Assembly (NCBI GenBank): GCA_016795105.1
Contig: JAEUIH010000003.1
Coordinates: 124,001-188,000, forward strand
Reading direction: 5' to 3'
Source of the DNA: Planctomyces sp.
GTDB taxonomy: Bacteria; Planctomycetota; Planctomycetia; Planctomycetales; Planctomycetaceae
DNA length: 64,000 nt
The notes beneath the pieces are model-generated. The model saw only the letters and a program-made list of their open reading frames with translations, ran no database searches and was not told the DNA's origin. Position 1 is the stretch's first letter. Each line of letters opens with the position of its first letter. Below are positions 36,197 through 45,756 of this stretch, one piece after another. The translations under genes and the position numbers were made by a program.

Positions 36197-37732
36197 TCAG
36201 CTGGATGGAATTGACAGTCGAAACTGAGCACCACCTTCAGGCCGGTTCTCCACCGTTAGACTACCCCCGTGGTCTTCCATGATTCTCCGGGAGATCACGA
36301 GACCCAGTCCGAGTCCTGTTTCCTTGTTTGTGGCAAATGGCTGAAACATTCTTGGCATCATATTCGGAGCAATTCCAGGGCCGCGGTCCGTCACGATAAG
36401 TTCTGCACCAGGAGACGTCCGGCGAAGTTCCAGTTGAATGCTGCCTCCGTGTGGCTGAGCATCGATACCGTTCAGCAGCAGATTCACGAGTACCTGTCGG
36501 ATTTGTTCACGGTCCACCGTCAGCTCCAGCGGGTCATCCGAAGTGATAATATTGATTGTCACATGCTGTCGGGCAGCTTTTCCCCGGACGAGTCCGGTGG
36601 CGTCCTGTAGAAGTGAACGTAAATCTACAGAACTTCGCTGAAGCTGCGGAGGTCTTGTGAAGTCCAGAAACATCTTCAGCGAAGACTCCATGCGGCGAAT
36701 CTCCGACTCAATCACCACAAGGTCTTCCCTCGGAATTCTGCCGCCAGCCTGTTCATCTTCCAGGCCAGCCTGGATCAGCATTTTGATTGAAGTGAGTGGG
36801 TTGCGGATTTCATGTGCTACACCTGCGGCAAGATGGCCAACAGCTGCCAGCTGCTCAGATCTAAGGACTTCAAGTTCCTTTTGTTTCAGGTCTTTCAGAA
36901 CGCCTTCGATCCGTTCGGTGAGTTGATGCAAATCCGCCCGCAGCCCGGAAAACTGCCCCTCTTCGGTGACAATTACCGAGGTGTCTTCACCACCGAGCTT
37001 GCCGGTCACATCACGAATCTGCACCTGCAGCCGTCGAATTGACTGAGTCAGTCCTCGCGTCAGGCCGTAGCCGACAAAGATGCCGGCAACAGCACTCATC
37101 GCACCCATCCCCGCCATTCCCCAGGCCAGTTCTCCAAGGATACGTTCGTGGTTGTTTGTCGTTTCTTCAATCAGTCGGCCGTTGTAGAGGCGAAACTCTC
37201 TGCAGGGGGCAATCATCTCCGACTCAAGAAACCGGATCGATCGCTGCAGCTGTTGTTCATCCACATCCGGATTACCGGTCCGCAGAGTATTCCATGTTCG
37301 CTGATACGCGACAAAAGCCTGTTCAAGTCGCTGAGAAAGCTCCTTTTCCATGGGTTGATCAGCAACTTCAGCAAGTCTGAATAAGTGTTGTTCAAGGCGA
37401 TTGTGAAGTGCAGAGACATCATCGACATGGTCTTTGAGCAGTACGGTGATGTCCACCAGGCATTCTTCGAGATCCACTGAAGCTCGGCGACTGTTGACGT
37501 TTTCCTTGAGGATGTCAGTAATCTCGGACTGTTGCTGAAACAGGAAGACTGCTGTAATGACACACAATGCTGTCAGACAGGAAATCACCATTACGAGTGG
37601 TAGTTGCAGTCGCATTTCTGTTCCGCTTCCGGAAGAATCATTCGGAGATCGTTCTTTGCGTGCCTGGTCGGTTTCGATATCCTGCGTTCCGTTCTGGAAA
37701 GAAAGGAACGATCTCGTCGTTTTGATTTCCAT
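36197..37732 (-). CDS. Membrane sensor histidine kinase, partner of the NtrC-type regulator
   Basis: A 511-residue NtrB-like kinase. Helix one (VMVISCLTALCVITAVFLF, about 47-65) and helix two (GMAGMGAMSAVAGIFVGYG, about 205) bracket a helical periplasmic sensor of about 135 residues. A linker/HAMP-like region leads to the H-box AAGVAHEIRNPLTSI, then the N-box VNLLLNGIDAQPHGG, DRGPGIA and TGLGLGLVISRRI. All catalytic elements are intact. It is the first gene of the two-gene operon and diverges from the glycosyltransferase gene 31 bases away. Confidence 0.92.
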   Translation of the reverse strand: MEIKTTRSFLSFQNGTQDIETDQARKERSPNDSSGSGTEMRLQLPLVMVISCLTALCVITAVFLFQQQSEITDILKENVNSRRASVDLEECLVDITVLLKDHVDDVSALHNRLEQHLFRLAEVADQPMEKELSQRLEQAFVAYQRTWNTLRTGNPDVDEQQLQRSIRFLESEMIAPCREFRLYNGRLIEETTNNHERILGELAWGMAGMGAMSAVAGIFVGYGLTRGLTQSIRRLQVQIRDVTGKLGGEDTSVIVTEEGQFSGLRADLHQLTERIEGVLKDLKQKELEVLRSEQLAAVGHLAAGVAHEIRNPLTSIKMLIQAGLEDEQAGGRIPREDLVVIESEIRRMESSLKMFLDFTRPPQLQRSSVDLRSLLQDATGLVRGKAARQHVTINIITSDDPLELTVDREQIRQVLVNLLLNGIDAQPHGGSIQLELRRTSPGAELIVTDRGPGIAPNMMPRMFQPFATNKETGLGLGLVISRRIMEDHGGSLTVENRPEGGAQFRLSIPSS

Positions 37733-37763
37733 TTTTCTGTCGCATGCCTAACTGAGTATTCTG

Positions 37764-38882
37764 TTGATTCGCATCGCGTTTGTCATTCCGACTCTGGATC
37801 AGTCTGGCGCAGAACGTCAGCTGATGATGCTGGCAACTCGACTGCCGAAAGATCGCTTTCAGGCAAAAGTGTTTGCCCTGAATCGCGGCGGTTTTTACGC
37901 TGATGCAATTCAGGCTGCGGGAGTCGAAGTGGAAGTCCTGCAAAAACAGTTCCGATTTGATCCGCTGACGTATATTCGGCTCAAAGGACGACTGAGTCAT
38001 TTTCGACCACAAATCGTCCAGTCGTGGTTGTTCGCCGCGAATTCCTATGTCCGATTTCCGGGCGTCTGTCCGGCAGGAACTCGAGTGATTATTTCGGAAC
38101 GCTGCGTGGATTCGTGGAAAAGTCGCTGGCAGCTGATACTTGACCGCTGGTTGTCTCAGAGAATGCTGCTGATGACGGCAAACTCCCGGAGTGTTGCTGC
38201 ATTTTACGAGAAGGCAGGCGTTCCCTCAGGACGAATTGCTGTTATCCCGAATGGAATTGACGTGCCTCAGGAAGCGGTTGATAAGTCCGCATTGAGGCAG
38301 GAATTTGGAATTCGCAGTGATGAACGTGTGCTTGGCTTTGTCGGCCGGCTTGCACCGCAAAAAAGACTGAAAGACCTCATCTGGGCGTTTCAGTTGCTGC
38401 ATCAGGCCGTCGATAATACTCGACTGGTCATCATTGGCGACGGGCCCGAACGTCAGACTCTCGTTCAACTGGCTCAGCATTTTGGATGCTATGACAAAAT
38501 TGTATTCACAGGGCACCGTTCAGATGCGTACAAACTCATGCAGGGGCTGGATGTGTTTTGTCTCGCCAGTGAGTTTGAAGGAATGTCAAACAGCCTGATG
38601 GAAGCTATGTCACTGGGGATTCCGGTTATTGCCAGCGGGATTGATGCCAACCGTGAGCTCGTTCAGCATGAACAGACAGGACTCATCTTCGCGACGGGAA
38701 GTTCACCGGAAATTGCCAAAAGTGCGAAGCGACTGTTTGAGAATCCGGAACTTGCAAAAAAGCTGGGTCAGGCAGGTCGCGAATGGATTCGTCAGCATCA
38801 CAGTATTGATCGGATGGTACAGGCTCATGTTGCACTCTACGACCGTTTCCTTCTGAAAGATTCTTCATTGTGTGCGGGATAA
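37764..38882 (+). CDS. Glycosyltransferase family 4
   Basis: A 372-residue GT-B enzyme starting at TTG 37764. The N-terminal half opens IAFVIPTLDQSGAERQL, the sugar-acceptor side typical of GT4. The donor half has GFVGRLAPQKRLKDLI, VIIGDGPERQTL, and the E-x7-E motif EFEGMSNSLMEAMSLGIPVIAS. It most likely builds a cell-surface polysaccharide. The gene overlaps the asparagine synthase gene by 13 bases, so the two are coupled. Confidence 0.88.
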   Translation: MIRIAFVIPTLDQSGAERQLMMLATRLPKDRFQAKVFALNRGGFYADAIQAAGVEVEVLQKQFRFDPLTYIRLKGRLSHFRPQIVQSWLFAANSYVRFPGVCPAGTRVIISERCVDSWKSRWQLILDRWLSQRMLLMTANSRSVAAFYEKAGVPSGRIAVIPNGIDVPQEAVDKSALRQEFGIRSDERVLGFVGRLAPQKRLKDLIWAFQLLHQAVDNTRLVIIGDGPERQTLVQLAQHFGCYDKIVFTGHRSDAYKLMQGLDVFCLASEFEGMSNSLMEAMSLGIPVIASGIDANRELVQHEQTGLIFATGSSPEIAKSAKRLFENPELAKKLGQAGREWIRQHHSIDRMVQAHVALYDRFLLKDSSLCAG

Positions 38883-40819
38883 CAGGAGCCGTCTGGTGGC
38901 AGCCCGACAAAGCCATCACATCAGAGACCCTTCAGAGAATGACAGACAGCATTCGACATCGCGGGCCGGATGCGGATGGTCATTATTTTGGTGAATCGGG
39001 TGGTGGCAGTCAGAAACTGAGCGTAGCGCTGGGGCATCGCCGACTGAGCATTATCGATGTGGCTGGAAGCGCGCAGCCGCTGGGTAATGAAGATGGCAGT
39101 ATTCAGATCATTTTTAACGGTGAGATCTACAATTATCGCGAGTTGAGACCGGATCTGATTCGTCGAGGCCATCAGTTTCGGACAGATGGCGACACCGAAG
39201 TGATCGTTCATCTTTACGAAGAGTATGGTCTTGAGTTCGTCCAGCATCTGCGAGGCATGTTTGCGATCGCGATCTGGGATTCCGGTCGACAGCGATTGAT
39301 TCTTGTTCGGGATCGACTTGGTCAGAAGCCGGTTTTCTATCGGCTTGAAGAAGGGCGTCTGGCGTTTGCCAGTGAATTAAAGTCGCTGCTCCAGATTCCC
39401 GGTATGCCTCGAAATGTATCGCAACCGTCTGTACTCCGTTTTCTGACACTGCAGTATGTTCCTCATCCATACTCGATTCTCGAAGGATTTCAGCGACTTG
39501 CGCCCGCTACGATTGCAGTCCTCGAAAACGGACAACTGCAGTCCCGAATTTACTGGACTCCGCCGTATGATGATCCTCAGGAACATCGAGGTACTGTTGC
39601 GGACTGGCAGGAAGAACTGCGTGCAACGTTAACCGAAGCCGTCCGGCTGCGGCTTCGAAGCGATGTACCGCTGGGAGCATTTCTCTCGGGAGGCATAGAC
39701 TCGACGATCATATCTGGTCTCATGCAGACACAGCTTGACCGACCGGTTCAGACATTCTCGATCGGATTCCCGATTGCAGCGTTTGATGAACGGGCGTTTG
39801 CCAGACAGGCCTCACAGCATCTGGGGACAGATCATCACGAAGCGGTCGTTCATCCGGATGCCATCAGCATTCTGCCGCAGCTGATCTGGCACTACGATGA
39901 ACCTTTCGGAGACAGTTCAGCAATCCCAACCATGTACCTTTCAAGAATGACTCGGGAACATGTCACAGTCGCGCTGACTGGCGACGCCGGGGATGAACTG
40001 TTCTGCGGTTACGAACGATATCGCGCGGTTCGAATTGCCAGTCTGATGGATCGTGCTCCGCGGTGGCTCCGGTCCTTCTGGAACCAGCGACTCGTGTCGT
40101 TACTTCCGACATCCGTCAAACAGAAATCATTCCGTCGCAGATTAAAGCGATTGCTGGAAACGATCGGAGAAGAGCCTGAAAGACGATACCTCAACTGGAT
40201 TACGATCTTTAATGCAGCAAAACTCCGCTGGCTTGTGACGGATGATCTCTGGCAGCAGACGAAGACGGAAGACCCCGCGGAGTGCATCTTTTCTGCATAC
40301 CGCAGATTTCCGAAACGGGACTTTATTACTCGCACGATGGCCACCGACGTCTTCACCTATCTACCCTGCGATATCCTTACAAAGGTTGATATCGCCAGTA
40401 TGTCTGTTGGGCTCGAGTGCCGCAGTCCAATGCTCGATCATAAGGTTGTTGAACTTGCGGCTCGAATGCCACTGCAGGTGAAGCAGACTATGAAGCAGAG
40501 CAAGAAAGTGCTGATTGAAACGTTTGCCGACCTGATCCCGGCGGAGATCCAGACCCGAAAAAAGATGGGCTTTGGAGTCCCGATCGATCACTGGTTCCGA
40601 GATCAGCTAAAGCCCCTTCTGCACGATGTACTTCTTTCGCCTCGCTGTCTGGAACGAGGCATTCTGAATCCTTCGTCGGTAAAGCAACTGGTTCAGGAAC
40701 ACACGAGTTCCCAGGTGGATCACGCGTATCGCCTGTGGAATCTGCTGTGTCTTGAACTCTGGCACCGTATGTACATCGATGCTCCGCCGCCGATCTCGGC
40801 CCCCTCAACTCTGCCTTAG
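38870..40819 (+). CDS. asnB: Asparagine synthase (glutamine-hydrolysing)
   Basis: A 649-residue AsnB-type enzyme. GTG 38870 is the start because the next codon is the nucleophile Cys of the class II amidotransferase domain (CGITGAVWW). ALGHRRLSIID and NGEIYNYRELR follow, and DGDTEVIVHLYEEYG completes the glutaminase half. The synthetase half has the pyrophosphate loop FLSGGIDST near residue 275 and LTGDAGDELFCGY. Such genes beside GT4 genes occur in surface-polysaccharide loci, where the enzyme can amidate sugar acids; plain asparagine synthesis is equally possible. Confidence 0.9.
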   Translation: MCGITGAVWWQPDKAITSETLQRMTDSIRHRGPDADGHYFGESGGGSQKLSVALGHRRLSIIDVAGSAQPLGNEDGSIQIIFNGEIYNYRELRPDLIRRGHQFRTDGDTEVIVHLYEEYGLEFVQHLRGMFAIAIWDSGRQRLILVRDRLGQKPVFYRLEEGRLAFASELKSLLQIPGMPRNVSQPSVLRFLTLQYVPHPYSILEGFQRLAPATIAVLENGQLQSRIYWTPPYDDPQEHRGTVADWQEELRATLTEAVRLRLRSDVPLGAFLSGGIDSTIISGLMQTQLDRPVQTFSIGFPIAAFDERAFARQASQHLGTDHHEAVVHPDAISILPQLIWHYDEPFGDSSAIPTMYLSRMTREHVTVALTGDAGDELFCGYERYRAVRIASLMDRAPRWLRSFWNQRLVSLLPTSVKQKSFRRRLKRLLETIGEEPERRYLNWITIFNAAKLRWLVTDDLWQQTKTEDPAECIFSAYRRFPKRDFITRTMATDVFTYLPCDILTKVDIASMSVGLECRSPMLDHKVVELAARMPLQVKQTMKQSKKVLIETFADLIPAEIQTRKKMGFGVPIDHWFRDQLKPLLHDVLLSPRCLERGILNPSSVKQLVQEHTSSQVDHAYRLWNLLCLELWHRMYIDAPPPISAPSTLP

Positions 40820-40851
40820 TACGCTCCATTGCGGCAAGTGGGGCCGATGGG

Positions 40852-41032
40852 GGACAGCGGACAGCGGACAGCGGACGGCAGATGGCAGATGGCAGATGGC
40901 AGATGGCAGATGGCAGATGGCAGATGGCAGGCGGCAGGCGGCAGATGGCAGGCGGCAGATGGCAGGCGGCAGGCGGCAGGCGGCAGGCGGCGGACGGCGG
41001 ATGGCAGATGGCAGGCGGCGGACGGCAGACGG
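40852..41032. repeat. Heptanucleotide tandem repeat array
   Basis: About 26 copies of a 7-base unit between convergent genes. The variants are GGACAGC at the left, GGCAGAT in the centre, and mixed GGCAGGC and GGCGGAC at the right. The unit length is not a multiple of three and the array codes for nothing convincing. Its open frames in several registers are a consequence of the composition. Confidence 0.95.
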
Positions 41033-41066
41033 AGTCTGCCTGCTACTTTGGCGAGCGGAGTTCCGA

Positions 41067-42467
41067 CTACAGCAGTTCGTGAATGGGGGTTCCATCTGAG
41101 ACAAGGACCGGACGACCATCGTTCATGTGGTAGTTGATCTGGTCAGCGTGATAGCCCAGTGCTGCAAATACGGTTGCGTGGATGTCAGCGGGCGTTACAG
41201 GGCGATTCTTTGGACTGGCCCCTGTGAAGTCAGATTCGCCAATGACCTGTCCTGGCCGGATTCCGCCGCCGGCAAGTACGACGGAATAACATTGCGGCCA
41301 GTGATCACGTCCGGCGTCTTTATTGATCATCGGAGTGCGTCCGAAATCGCCCATCCAGATGACAAGTGTCTCGTCGAGCAGCCGACGTTCGGCGAGATCA
41401 TCCAGGAGTGCTGCAAAGGCCTGTTCCATCGGCGGTACAAGGCGATTCTTCAGCTGATTGAAGTTGTCCTTGTGTGTATCCCAGGTAATACTCGGACCGT
41501 TGACCGTCGTTACAAACCGCGTGCCTGCTTCCACAAGGCGGCGTGCCAGCAGATGAGATTGTCCCCAGCTGTGTCTTCCGTAGCGGTTTCGAGTCTCTTC
41601 AGGCTCCTGGTTCAGATCAAACGCCTGACTGGCTACTTTTGACTCAATCAGACTGAATGCCTTTTCTCTCTGGACTGTGATTTCACGAGCCAGCGGTGAG
41701 TGGATTCGAGTACCGCGTTCTTCGAGGTTCAGCAGCAGATCGCTTCTTTCGTGAAGCCGATCAATGCTGATGGCTGCATCTCGCTGCAGACCCGGAACCT
41801 GAAAGCCTTTGGCGTTGGGATCCGAGTTCAGCACGAAGGGATCAAAACGCGCTCCCAGGCAACCGCCAAACTGCCCAGGAGTCAGGTATTGAAAACTATC
41901 ACAGTGCGGGAATGGCGTGATGACATAAGGCGGCACTGATGCTGTGTATCCGGCCTGTTGTGCCAGCCATCCCACCAGCGTTCCAAAACAGGGTATATCA
42001 GCTCGACTGGGGTTAATCAGTGTACTGTCGAGTCGGTATGGTTTCCCTACGATTGACCAGTGCATGCCGGAGTTGTGTCCGCCATGAGAATGATGAACGG
42101 TCCTGACAATCGCCAGACGGTCCATCCGTGTGGCCAACTGAGGAAGAAGTTCGGAAATCTGAATCCCTGGGACATTGGTTTCGACAGGGTTGAAGCTTCC
42201 TCGAACGCTGTCGGGGGCCAGAGGCTTCATGTCCCACAAGTCAGTGTGGCTGGGTGCGCCACAATTGAAGATCAGGATTACAGATTTCGCTTTTGCTGTT
42301 GCTGCCGGGCGAATCACTGGCTCACCCGGTCTGCCGGGCGAATCCGACGTTGCGGCCATCAGCTGGCCCCAGAACTGCTGAATCGAACCAGCACCAGCAC
42401 CAAACCCGAGCTTCGCGAGGACGTCCCGGCGATTAAGACCGTGTACCGCAGAGCAGTCCGTCAGCAT
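41067..42467 (-). CDS. DUF1501 protein, Tat-type export signal
   Basis: A 466-residue planctomycete exported protein of the alkaline-phosphatase-like superfamily. ATG 42467 follows GGGAGA and begins with a twin-Arg segment, HGLNRRDVLAKLGFGAGA. Characteristic blocks are ILIFNCGAPSHTDLWDMKPLAPDSVRG, VRTVHHSHGGHNSGMHW and VIWMGDFGRTPMINKDAGRDHWP. DUF1501 genes usually neighbour DUF1549/DUF1553 cytochrome genes; none is adjacent here. Function is not established. Confidence 0.92.
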   Translation of the reverse strand: MLTDCSAVHGLNRRDVLAKLGFGAGAGSIQQFWGQLMAATSDSPGRPGEPVIRPAATAKAKSVILIFNCGAPSHTDLWDMKPLAPDSVRGSFNPVETNVPGIQISELLPQLATRMDRLAIVRTVHHSHGGHNSGMHWSIVGKPYRLDSTLINPSRADIPCFGTLVGWLAQQAGYTASVPPYVITPFPHCDSFQYLTPGQFGGCLGARFDPFVLNSDPNAKGFQVPGLQRDAAISIDRLHERSDLLLNLEERGTRIHSPLAREITVQREKAFSLIESKVASQAFDLNQEPEETRNRYGRHSWGQSHLLARRLVEAGTRFVTTVNGPSITWDTHKDNFNQLKNRLVPPMEQAFAALLDDLAERRLLDETLVIWMGDFGRTPMINKDAGRDHWPQCYSVVLAGGGIRPGQVIGESDFTGASPKNRPVTPADIHATVFAALGYHADQINYHMNDGRPVLVSDGTPIHELL

Positions 42468-42516
42468 GGATTTCTCCCGACAGTGTTCAGTTCGAGTAGC
42501 CTGTCCGGTTCGTAGT

Positions 42517-44949
42517 CTACAGTTCTTCCTCAAAGAGTTCCAGAATTCTTCGGTATTCGTCATACCAGCTGGATGGTTGACGGAATCCATGTGGTTCTAC
42601 GGGATACATGGCAACGTTCCACCGATCCTTCTTCAGTTCAATCAGCCGTTGCGTCAGCCGAACCGTGTCTTTGAAAAAGACATTGTCGTCAACCATCCCA
42701 TGGCAGATGAGCAGGGGCTTCTGCAGTCCATCTGCAAAATAGATCGGTGAGCTGTTTTGATACGCTTCGGGGTCTGTTTCCGGCGTGTTCAGAATGTTGC
42801 TTGTGTAGCCGTGGTTGTAATGAGCCCAGTCAGTTACCGGGCGAAGGGCTGCCCCGCAGGCGAAAAGATCCGGTTTGCGGAAGAGTGCCATCAGTGTGAG
42901 AAAGCCGCCGTACGATCCTCCGTAGACCCCGACTCGACCCCGATCAACATTCTGATTTGCTGCCAGCCACTCCACACCGTCTTCGAGGTCTTCGAGTTCG
43001 GGAGTTCCCATCTGTCGATAAATCGCAGTTCGCCAGTCCCGGCCATAACCTGCGGATGCTCGGTAATCCATATCAAGCACCACAAATCCACGTTGTGTCA
43101 GCAGAGTATGAAACATGAACTCGCGAAAGTACTGGGACCATCCCTTATGAGCATTCTGGAGATATCCAGCGCCGTGAACGAAGAGGACTGCCGGCCGAGG
43201 CTCTTCGGATGGCTCGGCTGGCTGATAGAGCCTCGCATGAATTGTCAGCCCATGTCTCGATGGGATTTCTACAAACTCAGGGGTGGCCCATGGGATCTTC
43301 CGAAACGCAGGGGTTGTCGTTCGAGTCAGTTGTTTGGGTTCGGCATCTTCCTGCAGGGGAACCAGCCACAGTTCCGGAGGATGCAGTGCTGTTGAATGCA
43401 GAGCGATGGCGTGAGTTTCATCCGGTGAAACCTCGAAGTCATTCAGTCCTCCAAGAGACGTGTGCACACTGCGTTCGCCGCTTCGGACTTCAACAGACTG
43501 AAGTTCATACTCACCAGGATGCGATTCGTTCGCTGTAAAGTAAATCCTCGCATCGTTGTGGGAGATCGAGACGTTCGAAACTTCCCATGCACCTTCTGTC
43601 AGCTGTCGAATGGTGCCTTTCGAAGGATTTGCAAGGTAAAGATGTGAATAGCCGGACTCTTCGCTCAAAAAACAGGCACTGGATGTACGGCCGAGGAAGA
43701 CTGCGAATCGATCCGACCCGTTGATCCACGCCTCATCGTAACGATGATGCAGAACTTTGATGGCTTCAGGCTTGCCAAACTGTGCCATCGAAACTGCAAC
43801 AATCCATCGATCCTTGTTGTCGTGTGAGAAACACTGGAACAGCAGCCACTTTGAGTCTTTTGAAAAGTTCAGAGACGATACAGACACCGGCCTTGGCTTC
43901 TGCGGCTGTTCGACCTCCTTGCCGGGTTCAGATTCACTGGTTGAGGTGCCTTCCTTCACGGAGATTCTTGCCGTGGAGATTTCCGGCAGCTGATCAAACG
44001 GAATCGGAAATTCTTTACGTGTGCGAGTGTCAAACACGACAACATTTTCCGGCGACTCGTGTTCCGTACCAACAAGCTCGCGGACTTCGCGGTTTTCTAC
44101 ATACGCATCTTCGCGTACCCAGACGGGCATTCGATCGTTGCGGCCATCTGAAGCAGGTTTAGCTGCGGTAACAACAATTGCTGCATAACGTTCATTGGCA
44201 GAGATTTCGGTATCGACGATGCGACGATCTTTGCCGGCATAAAAGGCCTCCGGGACATCCGTTGTCAGGAGCTTCTCACGTTTCTTGTTTTCTTCGTCCG
44301 AAAGAGTTCGCTGCGTTCGCTGCTGACGCAGGTAGTCAAAGAGCTCCAGTTCACTTTCAGTGAGGAATCCCTTCAGTGGTTGATCGCCTTTGTCTTCCGG
44401 CTTCGGGGCATCCTCAGTCAGGATGCGGACTGGTTCTGTTTCCAGACCCGTCGTAAGGTCTCTGATCAGAAGAGATTGTTCTCGGCGAAACAGTATCCGA
44501 TCTTCACCAGCAAGAAACACCGGTGAGGACTCAACAGCCGAAGTCCGTGTGAGTTGAGTTGTTTCGCCAGTCTCGTGGTTGAACAGGAACAGGTCGCCAT
44601 GACGAGTTGTGACTTCCCGCGTGCGATCTGCAGTGAGATTGCCACGCGACGGAATGGCGGTCACAGCCTCTTTCGGAGAAACTCTGCGGGACTTCAGATC
44701 ATCAAGTGAGATCCTGTACCAATCGCGGATTTCGTTGCCTTCTCGCTTTCGCTGGTAGAAGATGGTCCGGCTGTCACGGCTCCAGACAGGTGATTCCGGA
44801 CTTCGAGCAATCCAGTCCGGGTCAGACATGATCTGTTCGAGCGACAACGCTTCCTGAGCTATTGCCGTTGCTGAGAATCCGGATCGGAAATCAGAGGACA
44901 GGGAAGACAGGGTCATCAGCCCGGCAAGGAGAGAGGTTCTGAGATTCAT
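42517..44949 (-). CDS. S9 family serine peptidase (prolyl oligopeptidase/DPP-like)
   Basis: An 810-residue exported peptidase. A signal peptide (LRTSLLAGLMTLSSL...SATAIAQ) precedes a beta-propeller (about 35-520) and an alpha/beta hydrolase domain. The nucleophile Ser is in GVYGGSYGGFLTLM near 680, Asp in CHGMVDDNVFF, and His in YPVEPHGFRQ near 790. The propeller includes the WD40-like PD40 repeats DPDWIARSPESPVWSRDSRTIFY and SGYSHLYLANPSKGTIRQLTE. It is 49 bases from the DUF1501 gene on the same strand. Confidence 0.9.
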   Translation of the reverse strand: MNLRTSLLAGLMTLSSLSSDFRSGFSATAIAQEALSLEQIMSDPDWIARSPESPVWSRDSRTIFYQRKREGNEIRDWYRISLDDLKSRRVSPKEAVTAIPSRGNLTADRTREVTTRHGDLFLFNHETGETTQLTRTSAVESSPVFLAGEDRILFRREQSLLIRDLTTGLETEPVRILTEDAPKPEDKGDQPLKGFLTESELELFDYLRQQRTQRTLSDEENKKREKLLTTDVPEAFYAGKDRRIVDTEISANERYAAIVVTAAKPASDGRNDRMPVWVREDAYVENREVRELVGTEHESPENVVVFDTRTRKEFPIPFDQLPEISTARISVKEGTSTSESEPGKEVEQPQKPRPVSVSSLNFSKDSKWLLFQCFSHDNKDRWIVAVSMAQFGKPEAIKVLHHRYDEAWINGSDRFAVFLGRTSSACFLSEESGYSHLYLANPSKGTIRQLTEGAWEVSNVSISHNDARIYFTANESHPGEYELQSVEVRSGERSVHTSLGGLNDFEVSPDETHAIALHSTALHPPELWLVPLQEDAEPKQLTRTTTPAFRKIPWATPEFVEIPSRHGLTIHARLYQPAEPSEEPRPAVLFVHGAGYLQNAHKGWSQYFREFMFHTLLTQRGFVVLDMDYRASAGYGRDWRTAIYRQMGTPELEDLEDGVEWLAANQNVDRGRVGVYGGSYGGFLTLMALFRKPDLFACGAALRPVTDWAHYNHGYTSNILNTPETDPEAYQNSSPIYFADGLQKPLLICHGMVDDNVFFKDTVRLTQRLIELKKDRWNVAMYPVEPHGFRQPSSWYDEYRRILELFEEEL

Positions 44950-45000
44950 CGATTGCTTTCAGCCACTGAGATCCGGATTTGATTGGTACCGCAGAGTAGA

Positions 45001-45044
45001 AAAAATAAAGGCCGACAACCTTTCCACGCAAAGGTCGACGGCCT
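45001..45044 (-). terminator. Rho-independent terminator
   Basis: AGGCCG (45009-45014) pairs with CGGCCT (45039-45044). Inside, ACCTTT pairs with AAAGGT across a small internal loop. An A/T-rich run (TTTATTTTT on the minus strand) follows. It stands about 50 bases after the next gene on the minus strand. Confidence 0.8.
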
Positions 45045-45093
45045 ATCCTGAATCACCGTGTGATTCGGCCTGAAGTCTGGATTCCCCTGAAGA

Positions 45094-45582
45094 TCAAAAG
45101 TCCAGATAGACAATACGACCTGGAATCAGCCGGACGAATCTCGTGGCATGTGGCTCCACATCATTGGAAGTGTGTCGAGCTTCTACACGGACGATTTGGC
45201 TAACGCCTGGTTCCAGAGGTCGGTCTGATTCAAACAGCCAGACGCCGCTCTTCATTCGAAAGCCACCCATCTTTTCAACGGACATAAACTTTGCAGCATT
45301 GTTGTCACGCACCGCCAGCATGCCGGTGCGAGGATGCTTGTCAACAGGGATTCGATGTGAAGTGCGAGTGTAGGTTTCGCCGATGGTGCCTGGCGGGATA
45401 TAAAGTCGAGCATCATGAAAGCCATTGTAGATCGGTTGTGATCCCATAAATCCACCGGTCGACGGCAGACTCATCACCACAGCATGCGTTTCCATGCAGT
45501 CACAGGCGAAGTTCTCTGATGCTGACGAGGCGGCTGAGAACACGTTGAGTACGGTAAGGATCAGCACGAAGCGGGACAACAT
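45094..45582 (-). CDS. Exported protein of unknown function
   Basis: A 162-residue protein with a signal peptide (MLSRFVLILTVLNVFSAASSASE). ATG 45582 follows GAGGT at 7 bases; GTG 45603 is the upstream option. The mature part has a Cys pair (FACDCMETHAVVMS) near its N-terminus and beta-rich sequence ending GRIVYLDF. No family recognised. Confidence 0.6.
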   Translation of the reverse strand: MLSRFVLILTVLNVFSAASSASENFACDCMETHAVVMSLPSTGGFMGSQPIYNGFHDARLYIPPGTIGETYTRTSHRIPVDKHPRTGMLAVRDNNAAKFMSVEKMGGFRMKSGVWLFESDRPLEPGVSQIVRVEARHTSNDVEPHATRFVRLIPGRIVYLDF

Positions 45583-45756
45583 GAGATTTACCTCTGAATT
45601 CACGAAGTTCGGGGCAGACAGGTCGCCGCAAACTTATCACCTGCTGTCAGGAGGAACTCAGCAATTTTGGCCCACGGCGATCATTTCATGCCGAGCAACG
45701 TTTCGAACATACCTGTTCGGGAACGCTGGCAAGAAATTCCGACGGGGGTAACAGCC

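Noticed and set aside
40852-41032. CRISPR array
   Set aside because: The unit is seven bases with no spacers and no cas genes are nearby.
40752-41137. Frames on both strands translating the heptad array (MADGRWQ-type)
   Set aside because: Repeated translation of a 7-base unit; no ribosome site and no folded-protein composition.
42757-43395. 212-codon plus-strand frame
   Set aside because: Antisense to the S9 peptidase gene, where the active-site motifs lie.
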